This document shows positions 26,139 through 33,795 of a stretch of 64,000 bases of DNA, piece by piece. The translations under genes and the position numbers were made by a program. The notes under the pieces are model-generated. The model had not been told where the DNA came from. It saw only the letters and a program-made list of their open reading frames with translations, and did no database searches. The DNA is from DATARH01 sp963712835 (GTDB taxonomy: Bacteria; Pseudomonadota; Alphaproteobacteria; ATCC43930; CGMCC-115725), in the NCBI GenBank assembly GCA_963712835.1, contig CAVQJJ010000007.1, positions 186,001 through 250,000 of the forward strand, given 5' to 3'. Within the stretch, counting starts at the first letter, position 1, and every line of letters begins with the position of its first letter.

Positions 26139-27401
26139 TTATTTCACCGCGCTGCCGTCGTAGGGCGCGGCGACCGTCCCGGTCTTGTAGTCGGACGGTT
26201 CGAGGATCACCTCGTTCTTGGCGTCCTTGAAGTCGTCGACGGTATTACCCTTGACGCCCTGCCACTGCACCTCCAGCACGCGGGACTTCGACCATTCGCC
26301 GTCCTTGCCGAAGCCGATGTCGCCGACAATGGTCTTGAAGCTATTGGCGTGCATGTAATCGGAAACCTTGGCCTGATCGAGGCTCTTCGTCCCCTCGACC
26401 GCGTCGCCGAGGATTTGCAGGTAAGCGTAGGCGAAGGGCGCCAGATACCAGCCGAGCGGATCGATGCCCTCTGCCCCGGCCTTGGTCTGATACTCCTTGA
26501 GAAAATCGAGGATGCCGGGGAACTGCGTCGTCGGCGCCGGGATCCACCAGTCGTAATCGACGACGCCGTTGAGCTTCGAGCCGAACTGGAGCTTGATCGG
26601 CGTGAACTGCAGCCCGACCATGCCGCCGCCGAAGAACCGTGTCTTGAGGCCCGTCTCGGTCGCCGCCCGCAGCATGCCGACCGAGCCCGGCGGGTACGAG
26701 GCGACAAAGACCATGTCGGGGTTGGTCGCCTGGATCGCGTGGACGATCGGGGTGAAGTCCGGCGTGCCGGGCGGATAGGTCTTGTCATAGACGATCTCGA
26801 GCCCGTCCTCCTTGGCGATGTCGTGGATCGCGCCGGACGCGTTCTTCGGGAACTGAGAATCCTCGGCGAGGATCGCCAGGGTCTTGGGTTTCGGGTTCCC
26901 CGCCATCGCCACCTTGAAGAACGGCTCGCAGAAATTTCGCGCCGCGTTCTGCCCGGTCGGCAGCATCGAGAAGTATTTGTCGTAGTGGAATTCCTCGTTC
27001 ACCGCGAGACCGAACAGGCCGAAGAACATCATGTTGTGCTGGATCGCGATCGGCATCGCCGGGGCGATCTGCGCCGTGCCGTAGCCGGAGACGATGAAGT
27101 CGACCTTGTCGACATCGATCAGCTTGGTGTAGAGCGCCGGAACGGTCGCCGGGTTGGACTGGTCGTCGTAGTAGACGAGCTGAACCGGCCGTCCGAGCAG
27201 CCCGCCTTTGGCGTTGATGTGGTCGCGCCACATCTCCATCGCCAGGAGAGCCTGCTTGCCGCCGCCGGCGAGACCGCCGGTCAGCGCCATGCCGAAGCCG
27301 ATCTTGATCGGCTGTTTGTCTTGCGCGCGCGCCGCGGTTGATGCCGCGAAGACGCAGACAAACGCCGCCGCCAGGAACCAAGCGGGCCGCTTTCGGGTCA
27401 T
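26139..27401 (-). CDS. ABC transporter substrate-binding protein, branched-chain amino acid (LivK-like) type
   Basis: A 420-residue periplasmic binding protein. A Sec signal peptide (MTRKRPAWFLAAAFVCVFAA then STAARA) is followed by the Leu/Ile/Val-binding (Peripla_BP_6) fold: IKIGFGMALTGGLAGGGKQA near the N-terminus, VQLVYYDDQSNPATVPALYT, and VFVASYPPGSVGML in the middle. Relatives often carry aromatic or dicarboxylic compounds in catabolic loci. No permease or ATPase genes are next to it, so it must share a transporter encoded elsewhere. Its position upstream of the amidohydrolases suggests uptake of their substrate. Confidence 0.92.
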   Translation of the reverse strand: MTRKRPAWFLAAAFVCVFAASTAARAQDKQPIKIGFGMALTGGLAGGGKQALLAMEMWRDHINAKGGLLGRPVQLVYYDDQSNPATVPALYTKLIDVDKVDFIVSGYGTAQIAPAMPIAIQHNMMFFGLFGLAVNEEFHYDKYFSMLPTGQNAARNFCEPFFKVAMAGNPKPKTLAILAEDSQFPKNASGAIHDIAKEDGLEIVYDKTYPPGTPDFTPIVHAIQATNPDMVFVASYPPGSVGMLRAATETGLKTRFFGGGMVGLQFTPIKLQFGSKLNGVVDYDWWIPAPTTQFPGILDFLKEYQTKAGAEGIDPLGWYLAPFAYAYLQILGDAVEGTKSLDQAKVSDYMHANSFKTIVGDIGFGKDGEWSKSRVLEVQWQGVKGNTVDDFKDAKNEVILEPSDYKTGTVAAPYDGSAVK

Positions 27402-27491
27402 CTCTCCCCCCTCACATTTTCTTTACACCGCTGCATCCTGGCACGCGAAGCCGGTAAAGACCAGCTTCGCCGAGGCCGCAGCCGGCCGCCG

Positions 27492-27896
27492 TTAGCCTGC
27501 CTTGACCACCACGCTGCCGGCCGCCAGATCGCCGATCCGCTGCTGCTTGGCGGTCGTGCAAACGACGATGAATCCGATGAGATAAAGGGCGAACCCGTCG
27601 ATGATTCGGAGAACGTTACGGACGATCGCTTCGCGCCACCCGATCGGGGATCCGTCGTCCTTCACGACACGCAACTTGAGCAACAGCTTGCCCACCGTCG
27701 CGCCAAACAGCGCCTCCATGACGACGAAATAAACGATCGAGATCACGACGCCGATCAGGGCAGGCGCGCCCGTCAGGTAGAAGCCGTTTTCCGTCGTTTG
27801 CCCCGTGAAACTGGCGACGATCCACAAAATAACGAAGGTAATCACCAAATCGATAATCCCCTCGACGACCCGTATTCCCTTGCCGGCATAGTTCAT
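27492..27896 (-). CDS. RDD family membrane protein
   Basis: A 134-residue integral membrane protein with three hydrophobic stretches: IIDLVITFVILWIVASF, ALIGVVISIVYFVVMEALF and IDGFALYLIGFIVVC. The RDD pattern is modified: VVEGIIDLVIT replaces the usual R-x-x-A-x-x-ID at the start; GATVGKLLLKLRVVKDDGSP is typical. Function is unknown; some RDD proteins are ion antiporters. I start at ATG 27896 after GGAGCAG; the frame is open to 27926. Confidence 0.85.
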   Translation of the reverse strand: MNYAGKGIRVVEGIIDLVITFVILWIVASFTGQTTENGFYLTGAPALIGVVISIVYFVVMEALFGATVGKLLLKLRVVKDDGSPIGWREAIVRNVLRIIDGFALYLIGFIVVCTTAKQQRIGDLAAGSVVVKAG

Positions 27897-28065
27897 GGCT
27901 CTGCTCCGCGTGCAGCTATTTGCCAATTACGTTCATTAACCTCGAAAGAGCTCGCCGTCCACGGGGGTTCTCGCCGGTTGCAAGCCATTGGGCGCAGCAG
28001 TGGCGATTTCAAGACGCTTGCTCGTCGAGACATTTCGGGCCTCGACTTTCGTCGGGAAGCGTTCT

Positions 28066-28150
28066 CTTTATCAGGCGGTTCACCGCCTGATATCCGCCTG
28101 TTATCGCCGAAATTAACAGGCGGGGGCTCATCGCCTGTTCTCCATCTGTT
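28066..28150. repeat. Tandem palindromic repeat, two copies with about 47-bp period
   Basis: Copy 1 (28066-28102) contains the perfect palindrome ATCAGGCGGT-TC-ACCGCCTGAT (28070-28091). Copy 2 (28112-28150) shares the pattern TA-x-CAGGCGG ... TCA-y-CGCCTG ... TCC-x-x-CTGTT. A second inverted pair, CCGCCTGTTA (28094-28103) and TAACAGGCGG (28114-28123), links the copies. A partial third motif ATCAGGACGCC follows near 28168. No gene is evident; the region lies between the RDD and LysR genes. Confidence 0.75.
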
Positions 28151-28236
28151 GTCGGCGCGAATATCAGGACGCCGAGCCCTCCTGCTTTGAATTTCTGCGC
28201 ATCCGCGCGCATCGAAAAATCTCATATCAGGTACGG

Positions 28237-28265
28237 TTGACACAGATGATGTTCTCTATCTGTTC
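28237..28265 (+). promoter_or_regulatory. Candidate SOS promoter: TTGACA plus LexA box
   Basis: A perfect -35 hexamer TTGACA (28237-28242) is followed by GTTC-TCTATCT-GTTC (28251-28265), the alphaproteobacterial LexA box, placed where the -10 region would be. The layout fits a LexA-repressed promoter firing to the right, but the only gene there is the LysR gene on the opposite strand. The motif alone could be chance; the adjoining -35 raises its credibility. Confidence 0.5.
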
Positions 28266-28331
28266 TAGACGTATCGAATTTTCAAGATGCCGCCCCACCT
28301 ATTTTTCGAGAGGGCGGCGGCGCAGAGGCGC

Positions 28332-29231
28332 CTAAGGCTCCGCCGCCTCCGTGAGCAGCCCGCGGAACCAGGCCTGGGCGGGTTCGCTGGCGCTGCGGCG
28401 GTGCCAGGCCATCGAGACGGTGGCCTGGAGGTCGACCGGGAGCGGGAGCGCGGCGATCTCGGCATGGGCGGCGATGAGGGCCGCGACACGGCTCGGCACG
28501 GTGGCGATCAGATCGGAGCGGGCGAGCGCGGCGGGGACGGCGAGATAGGTTGCCACCAGGAGCGCGACGCGGCGGCGCTGGCCGTAATCGACGAGGAGGC
28601 GGTCGAGCGCGCCGGTCTGCTGGCCGCGCGGGCTCACCAGCACATGGTTCTGCGCGGCATAGGCCTCGACCGTCAGCGGCGCCTTTATGATCGCGTGGCC
28701 CTTGCGCGCCACGACGACAAACGGGTCGCGGAACAGCAGCGTCGTCTCGATCGTCGGCGGCATGTTGCGCAGATGCGCGGCGGCGACGTCGATTGCGCCG
28801 CGTTCGAGTTGCTCGGCGGCGTCGGCGCCGTGCACCGACACGATCCGCAAGGTGGCGTGCGGCGCCGCCTGCGAAAACGAAGCGGCGAGCCGGCCGACCA
28901 GCGCCACCTCGGCGTATTCGCCCATGCCGGCGGTGAAGGTCGCGGTGCTGGTCGCGGGGTCGAACCCGGCGCCGAGGTTGAGCGCCGCCTCGATCTGCTC
29001 GATCGCCGACGATACCAACGGCGCGATCTCGCGTGCCCGCGCGGTCGGCTCCATGCCGCCCGGGGTGCGGACGAAAAGATCGTCGGCGAAAAGGTCGCGC
29101 AGCCGCGAAAGAGCATGGCTCATCGCCGGCTGCGACAGGCCGATGCGGCTGGCGGCGCGGGTTACCGCGCGCTCGGCCTGGAGCGCGTCGAAGGCTTTCA
29201 GCAGGTTGAGGTCGACGGCCCTGATATCCAT
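28332..29231 (-). CDS. LysR family transcriptional regulator
   Basis: A 299-residue regulator. The N-terminal helix-turn-helix is clear: MDIRAVDLNLLKAFDALQAE, then ERAVTRAASRIGLSQPAMSH and ALSRLRDLFADDLFVRTPGG. The rest is the LysR substrate-binding domain (type-2 periplasmic-binding fold). The start resembles NodD/PcpR-like members of the family. It is divergent from a VOC gene with a 94-bp AT-rich gap (29232-29325), the usual layout for a LysR controlling its neighbour. The downstream VOC, DOPA-dioxygenase and HpaB genes are the natural targets; an aromatic effector is likely but not shown. Confidence 0.93.
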   Translation of the reverse strand: MDIRAVDLNLLKAFDALQAERAVTRAASRIGLSQPAMSHALSRLRDLFADDLFVRTPGGMEPTARAREIAPLVSSAIEQIEAALNLGAGFDPATSTATFTAGMGEYAEVALVGRLAASFSQAAPHATLRIVSVHGADAAEQLERGAIDVAAAHLRNMPPTIETTLLFRDPFVVVARKGHAIIKAPLTVEAYAAQNHVLVSPRGQQTGALDRLLVDYGQRRRVALLVATYLAVPAALARSDLIATVPSRVAALIAAHAEIAALPLPVDLQATVSMAWHRRSASEPAQAWFRGLLTEAAEP

Positions 29232-29325
29232 GCGGAGAATGCTCTTTATGTCAATAATCGATTTGATAGATGACGGCTGATACGCTCATATGCAAGAAGC
29301 GAATTTACTTCCGGAGAGTCATGCG

Positions 29326-29871
29326 ATGGATACCGCACCGCGCCTCAGCCATGTCGGGCTTTACGTCCATGACGTGCCGAAGATGATCGATTTCTACACC
29401 AATGTGCTCGGCTTCGTGGTCAGCGACGGCGCCGAGGACGGGCGCATCACCTTCCTGTCGCGCAATCCCTCCGACCACCATCAGGTGGTGCTGGTGCGCG
29501 GCCGCGCCACCGAGCACGAGGTGCCGATGGTGCAGCAGGTGTCGTTCAATGTCGGAACCTTGCCGCAGGTGCAGAAGTCGTTCCGCAAGGTGCGCGACGC
29601 CGGCTGCGAGGGCATTCGGCCGATCTGCCACGGCAATGCCTGGTCGGTCTATTTCCAGGACCCCGAGGGCAACCAGATCGAGATGTTCTGCGACACGCCG
29701 TGGTACGTGCCGCAACCGCTGGGCATCAAGATCGACCTCGACAAGCCCGCCGACACGATTGTCGCCGAGACCGAGGCGTTCTGCCGCGAGCGCGACGGGT
29801 TCAAGCCGATCGAGGAATGGCGGGCGGAGATCGCCCAGAAGATCGAGGCCAAGTTGGCGGCGGCGGATTAG
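29326..29871 (+). CDS. VOC family protein (glyoxalase / extradiol dioxygenase fold)
   Basis: A 181-residue VOC protein. SHVGLYVHDVPKMIDFYTNV begins the first beta-alpha-beta-beta-beta unit and supplies a His ligand; SVYFQDPEGNQIEMF closes the second unit with the Glu ligand. The extended C-terminus (CRERDGFKPIEEWRAEIAQK) is common in VOC proteins of catabolic loci. It probably works on an aromatic or ring-cleavage product. I start at ATG 29326, 8 bp after GGAGAG; the frame is open to 29290. It is first of the plus-strand set opposite LysR and is followed by a DOPA-dioxygenase-like gene 29 bp on. Confidence 0.87.
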   Translation: MDTAPRLSHVGLYVHDVPKMIDFYTNVLGFVVSDGAEDGRITFLSRNPSDHHQVVLVRGRATEHEVPMVQQVSFNVGTLPQVQKSFRKVRDAGCEGIRPICHGNAWSVYFQDPEGNQIEMFCDTPWYVPQPLGIKIDLDKPADTIVAETEAFCRERDGFKPIEEWRAEIAQKIEAKLAAAD

Positions 29872-29900
29872 CCGCGCCCCCGCTCAACAGGAGAAAGCAG

Positions 29901-30275
29901 ATGACCGAAAACCGGGGCTATCACGCCCATGTCTATTACGACGCCGAGACCAAGCCAAAGGCGGCAAAACTGCGCGAGGCGATGCTGGCTCAGTTCAAAT
30001 GCGAGCCGGGCGCGTTCAGCGACGCGCCGATCGGGCCGCACCCGATCTCGCAGTTCAACATCACCTTCGAGACGCCGCAGTTCCAGGACATCGTGCCGTG
30101 GCTGATGTTCAACCGCGACGGGCTCGATGTGCTGGTCCATCCCTTGAGCGAAAGCAGCTACGACGACCACAGCAAGAACGCGATGTGGCTCGGTACGCCG
30201 GTGCCGATGAAACTCGACATCCTGCGGCCGAAATACAGCGATCACCTGCTGCCGACCTCGCAGCGCAGCGCTTGA
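29901..30275 (+). CDS. DOPA 4,5-dioxygenase family protein
   Basis: A 124-residue single-domain protein. The family pattern is GYHAHVYYDAETKPKAAKLR near the start, GPHPISQFNITF in the middle and LDVLVHPLSESSYDDHSKNA later. The conserved His residues (YHAHVY, GPHP, VHP) are the likely metal ligands. Fungal relatives cleave DOPA at the 4,5 position; bacterial members are small and mostly uncharacterised, so the catechol substrate is a guess. ATG 29901 follows AGGAGAAAGC. It lies between a VOC gene and, after a palindromic repeat, an HpaB-type hydroxylase that could supply a catechol. Confidence 0.88.
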   Translation: MTENRGYHAHVYYDAETKPKAAKLREAMLAQFKCEPGAFSDAPIGPHPISQFNITFETPQFQDIVPWLMFNRDGLDVLVHPLSESSYDDHSKNAMWLGTPVPMKLDILRPKYSDHLLPTSQRSA

Positions 30276-30283
30276 TTTTTTTC

Positions 30284-30360
30284 GTCATTCCCGCGGAAGC
30301 GGGAACCCAGGACAACCGTTCCTTCGCTCGCCCTGGGCCCCCCGCCTTCGCGGGGGTGAC
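30284..30360. repeat. Intergenic palindromic repeat, family B, second copy
   Basis: The element opens with GTCATTCCCGCGGAAGCGGG (hairpin) and closes with CCCGCCTTCGCGGGGGTGAC (second hairpin), with CCCAGG / CCTGGG pairing between them. It fills the gap before the HpaB gene and closely resembles 31898-31976. Confidence 0.8.
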
Positions 30361-30412
30361 GATGGGGAGAAGTTTGCACTAGCATCGCCGAGCACCTTTA
30401 AGGAGCCTGCCC

Positions 30413-31870
30413 ATGCCAGCGCGGACCGGTCAGCAGTACATCGAGGGACTGCGCGCGCAGGAGCGCGAAATCTGGCTTGGCGGCGAGCGTGTCCGGGATG
30501 TGACCCGGCATAAGGGGCTGTCGGGTGGGGTCAAGGCGATCGCCTCGCTCTACGACATGCAGCACGACCCCAAGCTGAAAAAGGTGATGACCTACAAGTC
30601 GCCGACGACTGGCGACCGGGTCGGGCGCTCGTTCGCCAACCCCAAGACAAGCGAGGAATTGGAAGCGCGCAGCCAGATGATGCTCAACTGGGCGCGCACC
30701 ACCAACGGCATGATGGGCCGCTCGCCCGATTTCATGAACGTGACTTTCGCGGCATGGGGCGCGGCGGCGGATTTCTTTGGCGAGAAGCGGCCCGAGTTCG
30801 GCCAGAACATGCGGCGCTATGTCGAGCATCTGCGCGAGGACGATGTCTGCCTGACCCATGCGCTGATCAACCTGCAGCGCGCCCGCAATGTCTCGGGCAT
30901 GTTCAACCTCCAGGAGGGGACGGCGCTCGAGGTCAAGAAGGAGACCTCGGCCGGGGTCATCGTGCACGGTGCGCGGATTCTCGCGACCTTGGGGCCGCTG
31001 TCGGACGAGATCGCGGTCTATTCGCCCCGGCTCGCACGCCACAGCGATACGCACTCGCCCTTCGCGATGAGCTTTTCGATCGATTGCGGCACGCCGGGGC
31101 TCAAATTCCTCTGCCGCGACAGCTTCGACCTCGGCCGCTCGCATTTCGACGCGCCGCTCGGCTCGCGTTTCGAGGAGATGGACTGCATCGTCTTTTTCGA
31201 CAACGTGCTGGTGCCGTGGGAGCGGGTGTTTCTGCTTTACGATGTCGACCGGTTGAACTCCGTGCCGCACGTCACGCACTCGACCGCGCATTCGGCCTTC
31301 CAGGGCGCGGCGAAGAACCTCGCCAAATGCGAATTCGTGCTGGGCCTGGCGCTGCTGATGACCGAGGCGCTCGGCAACGCGCACCTGCCGCATGCCGAGG
31401 AGCGGATCGGGCAACTGATGCTCTACACCGAGCTGATGCGCTCGTGCATGCGGGCGGCGGAGGCGGATGCCGAGGTCGATCGCTGGGGGGTGATGTGCCC
31501 GGCCATCCTGCCGGCGGAAGCGACGCGCAATCTGATGATGACCGCCTATCCGCGGATGATCGAGATCTTGCAGCTCTTGGGGTCGTCGAGCTTCCTGTTG
31601 ACGCCGTCGGAAAAGGATATGGCGGGTCCGCTGGCGCCGCAGATCGAGCAGTATCTCGCGACCGACAAGATCGCCGCGAAGGACCGGGTGAAGCTCTTCC
31701 GCCTGGCGTGGGATGTCGCGGGCAGCGCCTTCGGCAGCCGCCAGGTGCTCTACGAGCGGTTCTTCGCCAGCGACCCGCTGACCCGCGCGCGGGCGATGGC
31801 GGCGGTCTACCCGAAAGGGCCGGTCATGGAACGGGTACTCGACTTTTTGGGGAAGAGTGAGGAAGCGTGA
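30413..31870 (+). CDS. 4-hydroxyphenylacetate 3-monooxygenase-type flavin-dependent oxygenase (HpaB family)
   Basis: A 485-residue HpaB-like enzyme, which uses free FADH2 and O2 to hydroxylate phenolic rings ortho to an existing hydroxyl. Family signs include MPARTGQQYIEGLRAQEREI at the start, the central ARNVSGMFNLQEGTALEV, FDNVLVPWERVFLLYDVDRL and, near the C-terminus, a QLLGSSSFLLTPSEKDMAGP stretch. The start codon follows AAGGAGCC. A flavin reductase (HpaC) is not next door. With the DOPA-dioxygenase-like and VOC neighbours it suggests hydroxylation followed by ring cleavage of a phenol. Confidence 0.92.
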   Translation: MPARTGQQYIEGLRAQEREIWLGGERVRDVTRHKGLSGGVKAIASLYDMQHDPKLKKVMTYKSPTTGDRVGRSFANPKTSEELEARSQMMLNWARTTNGMMGRSPDFMNVTFAAWGAAADFFGEKRPEFGQNMRRYVEHLREDDVCLTHALINLQRARNVSGMFNLQEGTALEVKKETSAGVIVHGARILATLGPLSDEIAVYSPRLARHSDTHSPFAMSFSIDCGTPGLKFLCRDSFDLGRSHFDAPLGSRFEEMDCIVFFDNVLVPWERVFLLYDVDRLNSVPHVTHSTAHSAFQGAAKNLAKCEFVLGLALLMTEALGNAHLPHAEERIGQLMLYTELMRSCMRAAEADAEVDRWGVMCPAILPAEATRNLMMTAYPRMIEILQLLGSSSFLLTPSEKDMAGPLAPQIEQYLATDKIAAKDRVKLFRLAWDVAGSAFGSRQVLYERFFASDPLTRARAMAAVYPKGPVMERVLDFLGKSEEA

Positions 31871-31897
31871 TAGGAATTGAGTGAGCGGTTTTAGCCC

Positions 31898-31976
31898 GTC
31901 TTTCCCGCGAAAGCGGGAACCCAGGGTAAGCGACCCGACAGTCGCCCTGGGGCCCCGTCTACGCGGGGGCGAGGAG
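31898..31976. repeat. Intergenic palindromic repeat, family B, third copy
   Basis: GTCTTTCCCGCGAAAGCGGG opens the element and CGCCCTGGGGCCCCGTCTAC then GCGGGGGCGAGG closes it. It parallels the copy at 30284-30360 almost base for base in layout, so the HpaB gene is flanked on both sides by the same repeat in the same orientation. Confidence 0.8.
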
Positions 31977-32003
31977 ATAAAGACAGCCCGAAAGGAGAAA
32001 CCG

Positions 32004-32519
32004 ATGGCCAAGCGACCGATGTATCTGGGGCACGTCAACATCTACGTACGCAACGCCGAGAAGTCGAAGGAGTGGTACGAGAACCTGCTCGGCCTGCATT
32101 GCTACGAATACCGGCCGGGCTGGGCGGCGTTCATGTCGGCCGACACCGAGCAGTCACACGAAGTCGCGGTGATGCAGCTCGGCGACGACGCGCCGCTGCA
32201 GCAGCGCCGGCAAGTCGGGCTCAACCACATGGCCTGGCGGGTCGAGAGCCTCGACGACCTCAAGGATTTCTACGCGCGGATCAAGGAACAGAATCAGCCG
32301 ATCGACCACATCGCCGATCACGGCATCTCGCTCGGCATCTACCTGCGCGACCCGGACGGCAACGGGGTCGAGGTCTATTACGAGATGCCCCGCGCGGAAT
32401 GGCCGGTCGATTATCACGTGTTCTCGCGCGACAAGGTCGGCCGCGGCCGTTTCCCCGGTCCGTGGGACGCCGAGATGGTCGAGCAGCTCCCAGTGCCGCA
32501 GCCGGCGGCGGCGGAGTAG
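32004..32519 (+). CDS. VOC family protein, catechol 2,3-dioxygenase-like
   Basis: A 171-residue VOC protein. The first unit has MYLGHVNIYVRNAEKSKEWY with its His; the second has GLNHMAWRVESLDDLKDFYA and SLGIYLRDPDGNGVEVYYEM, giving the H-H-E metal triad of extradiol dioxygenases and glyoxalases. The tail (FPGPWDAEMVEQL) is typical of short catechol-dioxygenase relatives. ATG 32004 follows AAAGGAGAAACC. It is the second VOC gene in this catabolic set, just after the HpaB-type gene. Which of the two, if either, opens the ring cannot be decided from sequence. Confidence 0.88.
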   Translation: MAKRPMYLGHVNIYVRNAEKSKEWYENLLGLHCYEYRPGWAAFMSADTEQSHEVAVMQLGDDAPLQQRRQVGLNHMAWRVESLDDLKDFYARIKEQNQPIDHIADHGISLGIYLRDPDGNGVEVYYEMPRAEWPVDYHVFSRDKVGRGRFPGPWDAEMVEQLPVPQPAAAE

Positions 32520-32538
32520 TTACCCTCACGCATAAGTC

Positions 32539-32664
32539 CCTCTCCGCCCTAGGGGCGGAGAGGCTAGGTGAGGTGGGGATTCCAGGCCGTCGCCGTATTC
32601 CCACCGCACCCTCCCAGCGCTCCGCGCTGGGCCCCTCCCTCTCCCCCCAATGGGCGGAGAGGGT
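32539..32664. repeat. Composite hairpin-rich intergenic repeat
   Basis: Three inverted pairs lie in tandem: CCTCTCCGCCC / GGGCGGAGAGG (32539-32563), CCCAGCGC / GCGCTGGG (32613-32631) and CCCTCTCC / GGAGAGGG (ending near 32664). The design is a larger member of the CTCTCC-type repeats seen after acsA. Confidence 0.65.
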
Positions 32665-32691
32665 TATTGTTTGCGTGAAGGGGAGATTTGC

Positions 32692-33768
32692 ATGCGCACA
32701 CACAAGATCGCTGCGTTGGGCGGCGACGGGATCGGGCCGGAAGTGGTCGAGGCCGGGCTCGAGGCGCTGGCGGTTTGCGCCGAGCGCGACGGCGGGTTCG
32801 CGCTCGCTGTCGAGCGCTTCGACTGGGGCTCGGATTATTACAAAAAGCACGGGGTGATGATGCCGGCGGACGGCGCCGACCGGCTGCGCGGGTTCGACGC
32901 GATCCTCTTCGGCGCGGTCGGCGCACCCGGCATCCCCGACCACATCACGCTGTGGGGCCTCAGGCTCTCGATCTGCCAGCCGCTCGACCAGTACGCCAAT
33001 GTCCGGCCGACCCGCATCCTGCCCGGCATCACCAGCCCGCTGCGCGCGGTGTCGGGGCCGGAGCTCGACTGGGTGATCGTGCGCGAGAACTCGGAGGGCG
33101 AATACGCCGGGGTCGGCGGCCGAGTGCATCAGGGCATGGAGATCGAGACCGCGACCGACGTGTCGATGATGACCCGCACCGGCGTCGCGCGGATCATGCG
33201 CTTTGCGTTTGGCCTCGCGCGGTCGCGGCCGCGCAAGCTGCTGACCGTCGTCACCAAATCCAATGCGCAACGCCACGCGATGGTGATGTGGGACGAGATC
33301 GCCGCCGAGGTCGCGACCGAATTTCCCGACGTAACCTGGAACAAGATGCTGGTCGACGCGATGACAATGCGCATGGTGATGCGCCCGCAATCGATCGACA
33401 CGATCGTCGCGACCAACCTCCACGCCGACATCCTATCCGACCTAGCGGCGGCACTCGCCGGGTCGATCGGCATCGCGCCGACCGCCAACCTCAACCCCGA
33501 GCGCACCGCGCCGTCGATGTTCGAGCCGATCCATGGCTCGGCCTTCGACATTGCCGGCAAGGGCATCGCCAACCCGATCGGCACCTTCTGGACCTGCGTG
33601 ATGCTGCTCGAGCATATCGGCGAGAAACCGGCGGCCGCGCGGCTGATGCGCGCGATCGAGCGGGTGACGGCCGACAAGGCGCTGCACACGCCCGACCTCG
33701 GCGGCCAGGCGACGACGATACAAGTAACCGCGGCCGTCTGTGCGGCGCTGCGTCAGGCGAACGACTGA
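32692..33768 (+). CDS. Tartrate dehydrogenase-like enzyme (isocitrate/isopropylmalate dehydrogenase family)
   Basis: A 358-residue beta-decarboxylating dehydrogenase. GGDGIGPEVVEAGLEAL begins the fold, ITLWGLRLSICQPLDQYANV and VRPTRILPGITSPLR are characteristic of the tartrate dehydrogenase/decarboxylase subgroup, VIVRENSEGEYAGVGG is the substrate loop, and TNLHADILSDLAAALAG carries the metal-binding Asp residues. It oxidises D-malate, tartrate or a similar 2-hydroxy acid with NAD and Mn. I start at ATG 32692 after AAGGGGAG. It closes the catabolic set and could process a 2-hydroxy-dicarboxylate product. Confidence 0.9.
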   Translation: MRTHKIAALGGDGIGPEVVEAGLEALAVCAERDGGFALAVERFDWGSDYYKKHGVMMPADGADRLRGFDAILFGAVGAPGIPDHITLWGLRLSICQPLDQYANVRPTRILPGITSPLRAVSGPELDWVIVRENSEGEYAGVGGRVHQGMEIETATDVSMMTRTGVARIMRFAFGLARSRPRKLLTVVTKSNAQRHAMVMWDEIAAEVATEFPDVTWNKMLVDAMTMRMVMRPQSIDTIVATNLHADILSDLAAALAGSIGIAPTANLNPERTAPSMFEPIHGSAFDIAGKGIANPIGTFWTCVMLLEHIGEKPAAARLMRAIERVTADKALHTPDLGGQATTIQVTAAVCAALRQAND

Positions 33769-33795
33769 TAGTAGAGTGAACCACCCCGGCGAAGG

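Noticed and set aside
29251..29268. A LysR operator in the LysR-VOC gap
   Set aside because: The AT-rich TCAATAATCGATTTGA has only a short central palindrome (AATCGATT) and the flanks do not pair; too weak to list as a site.
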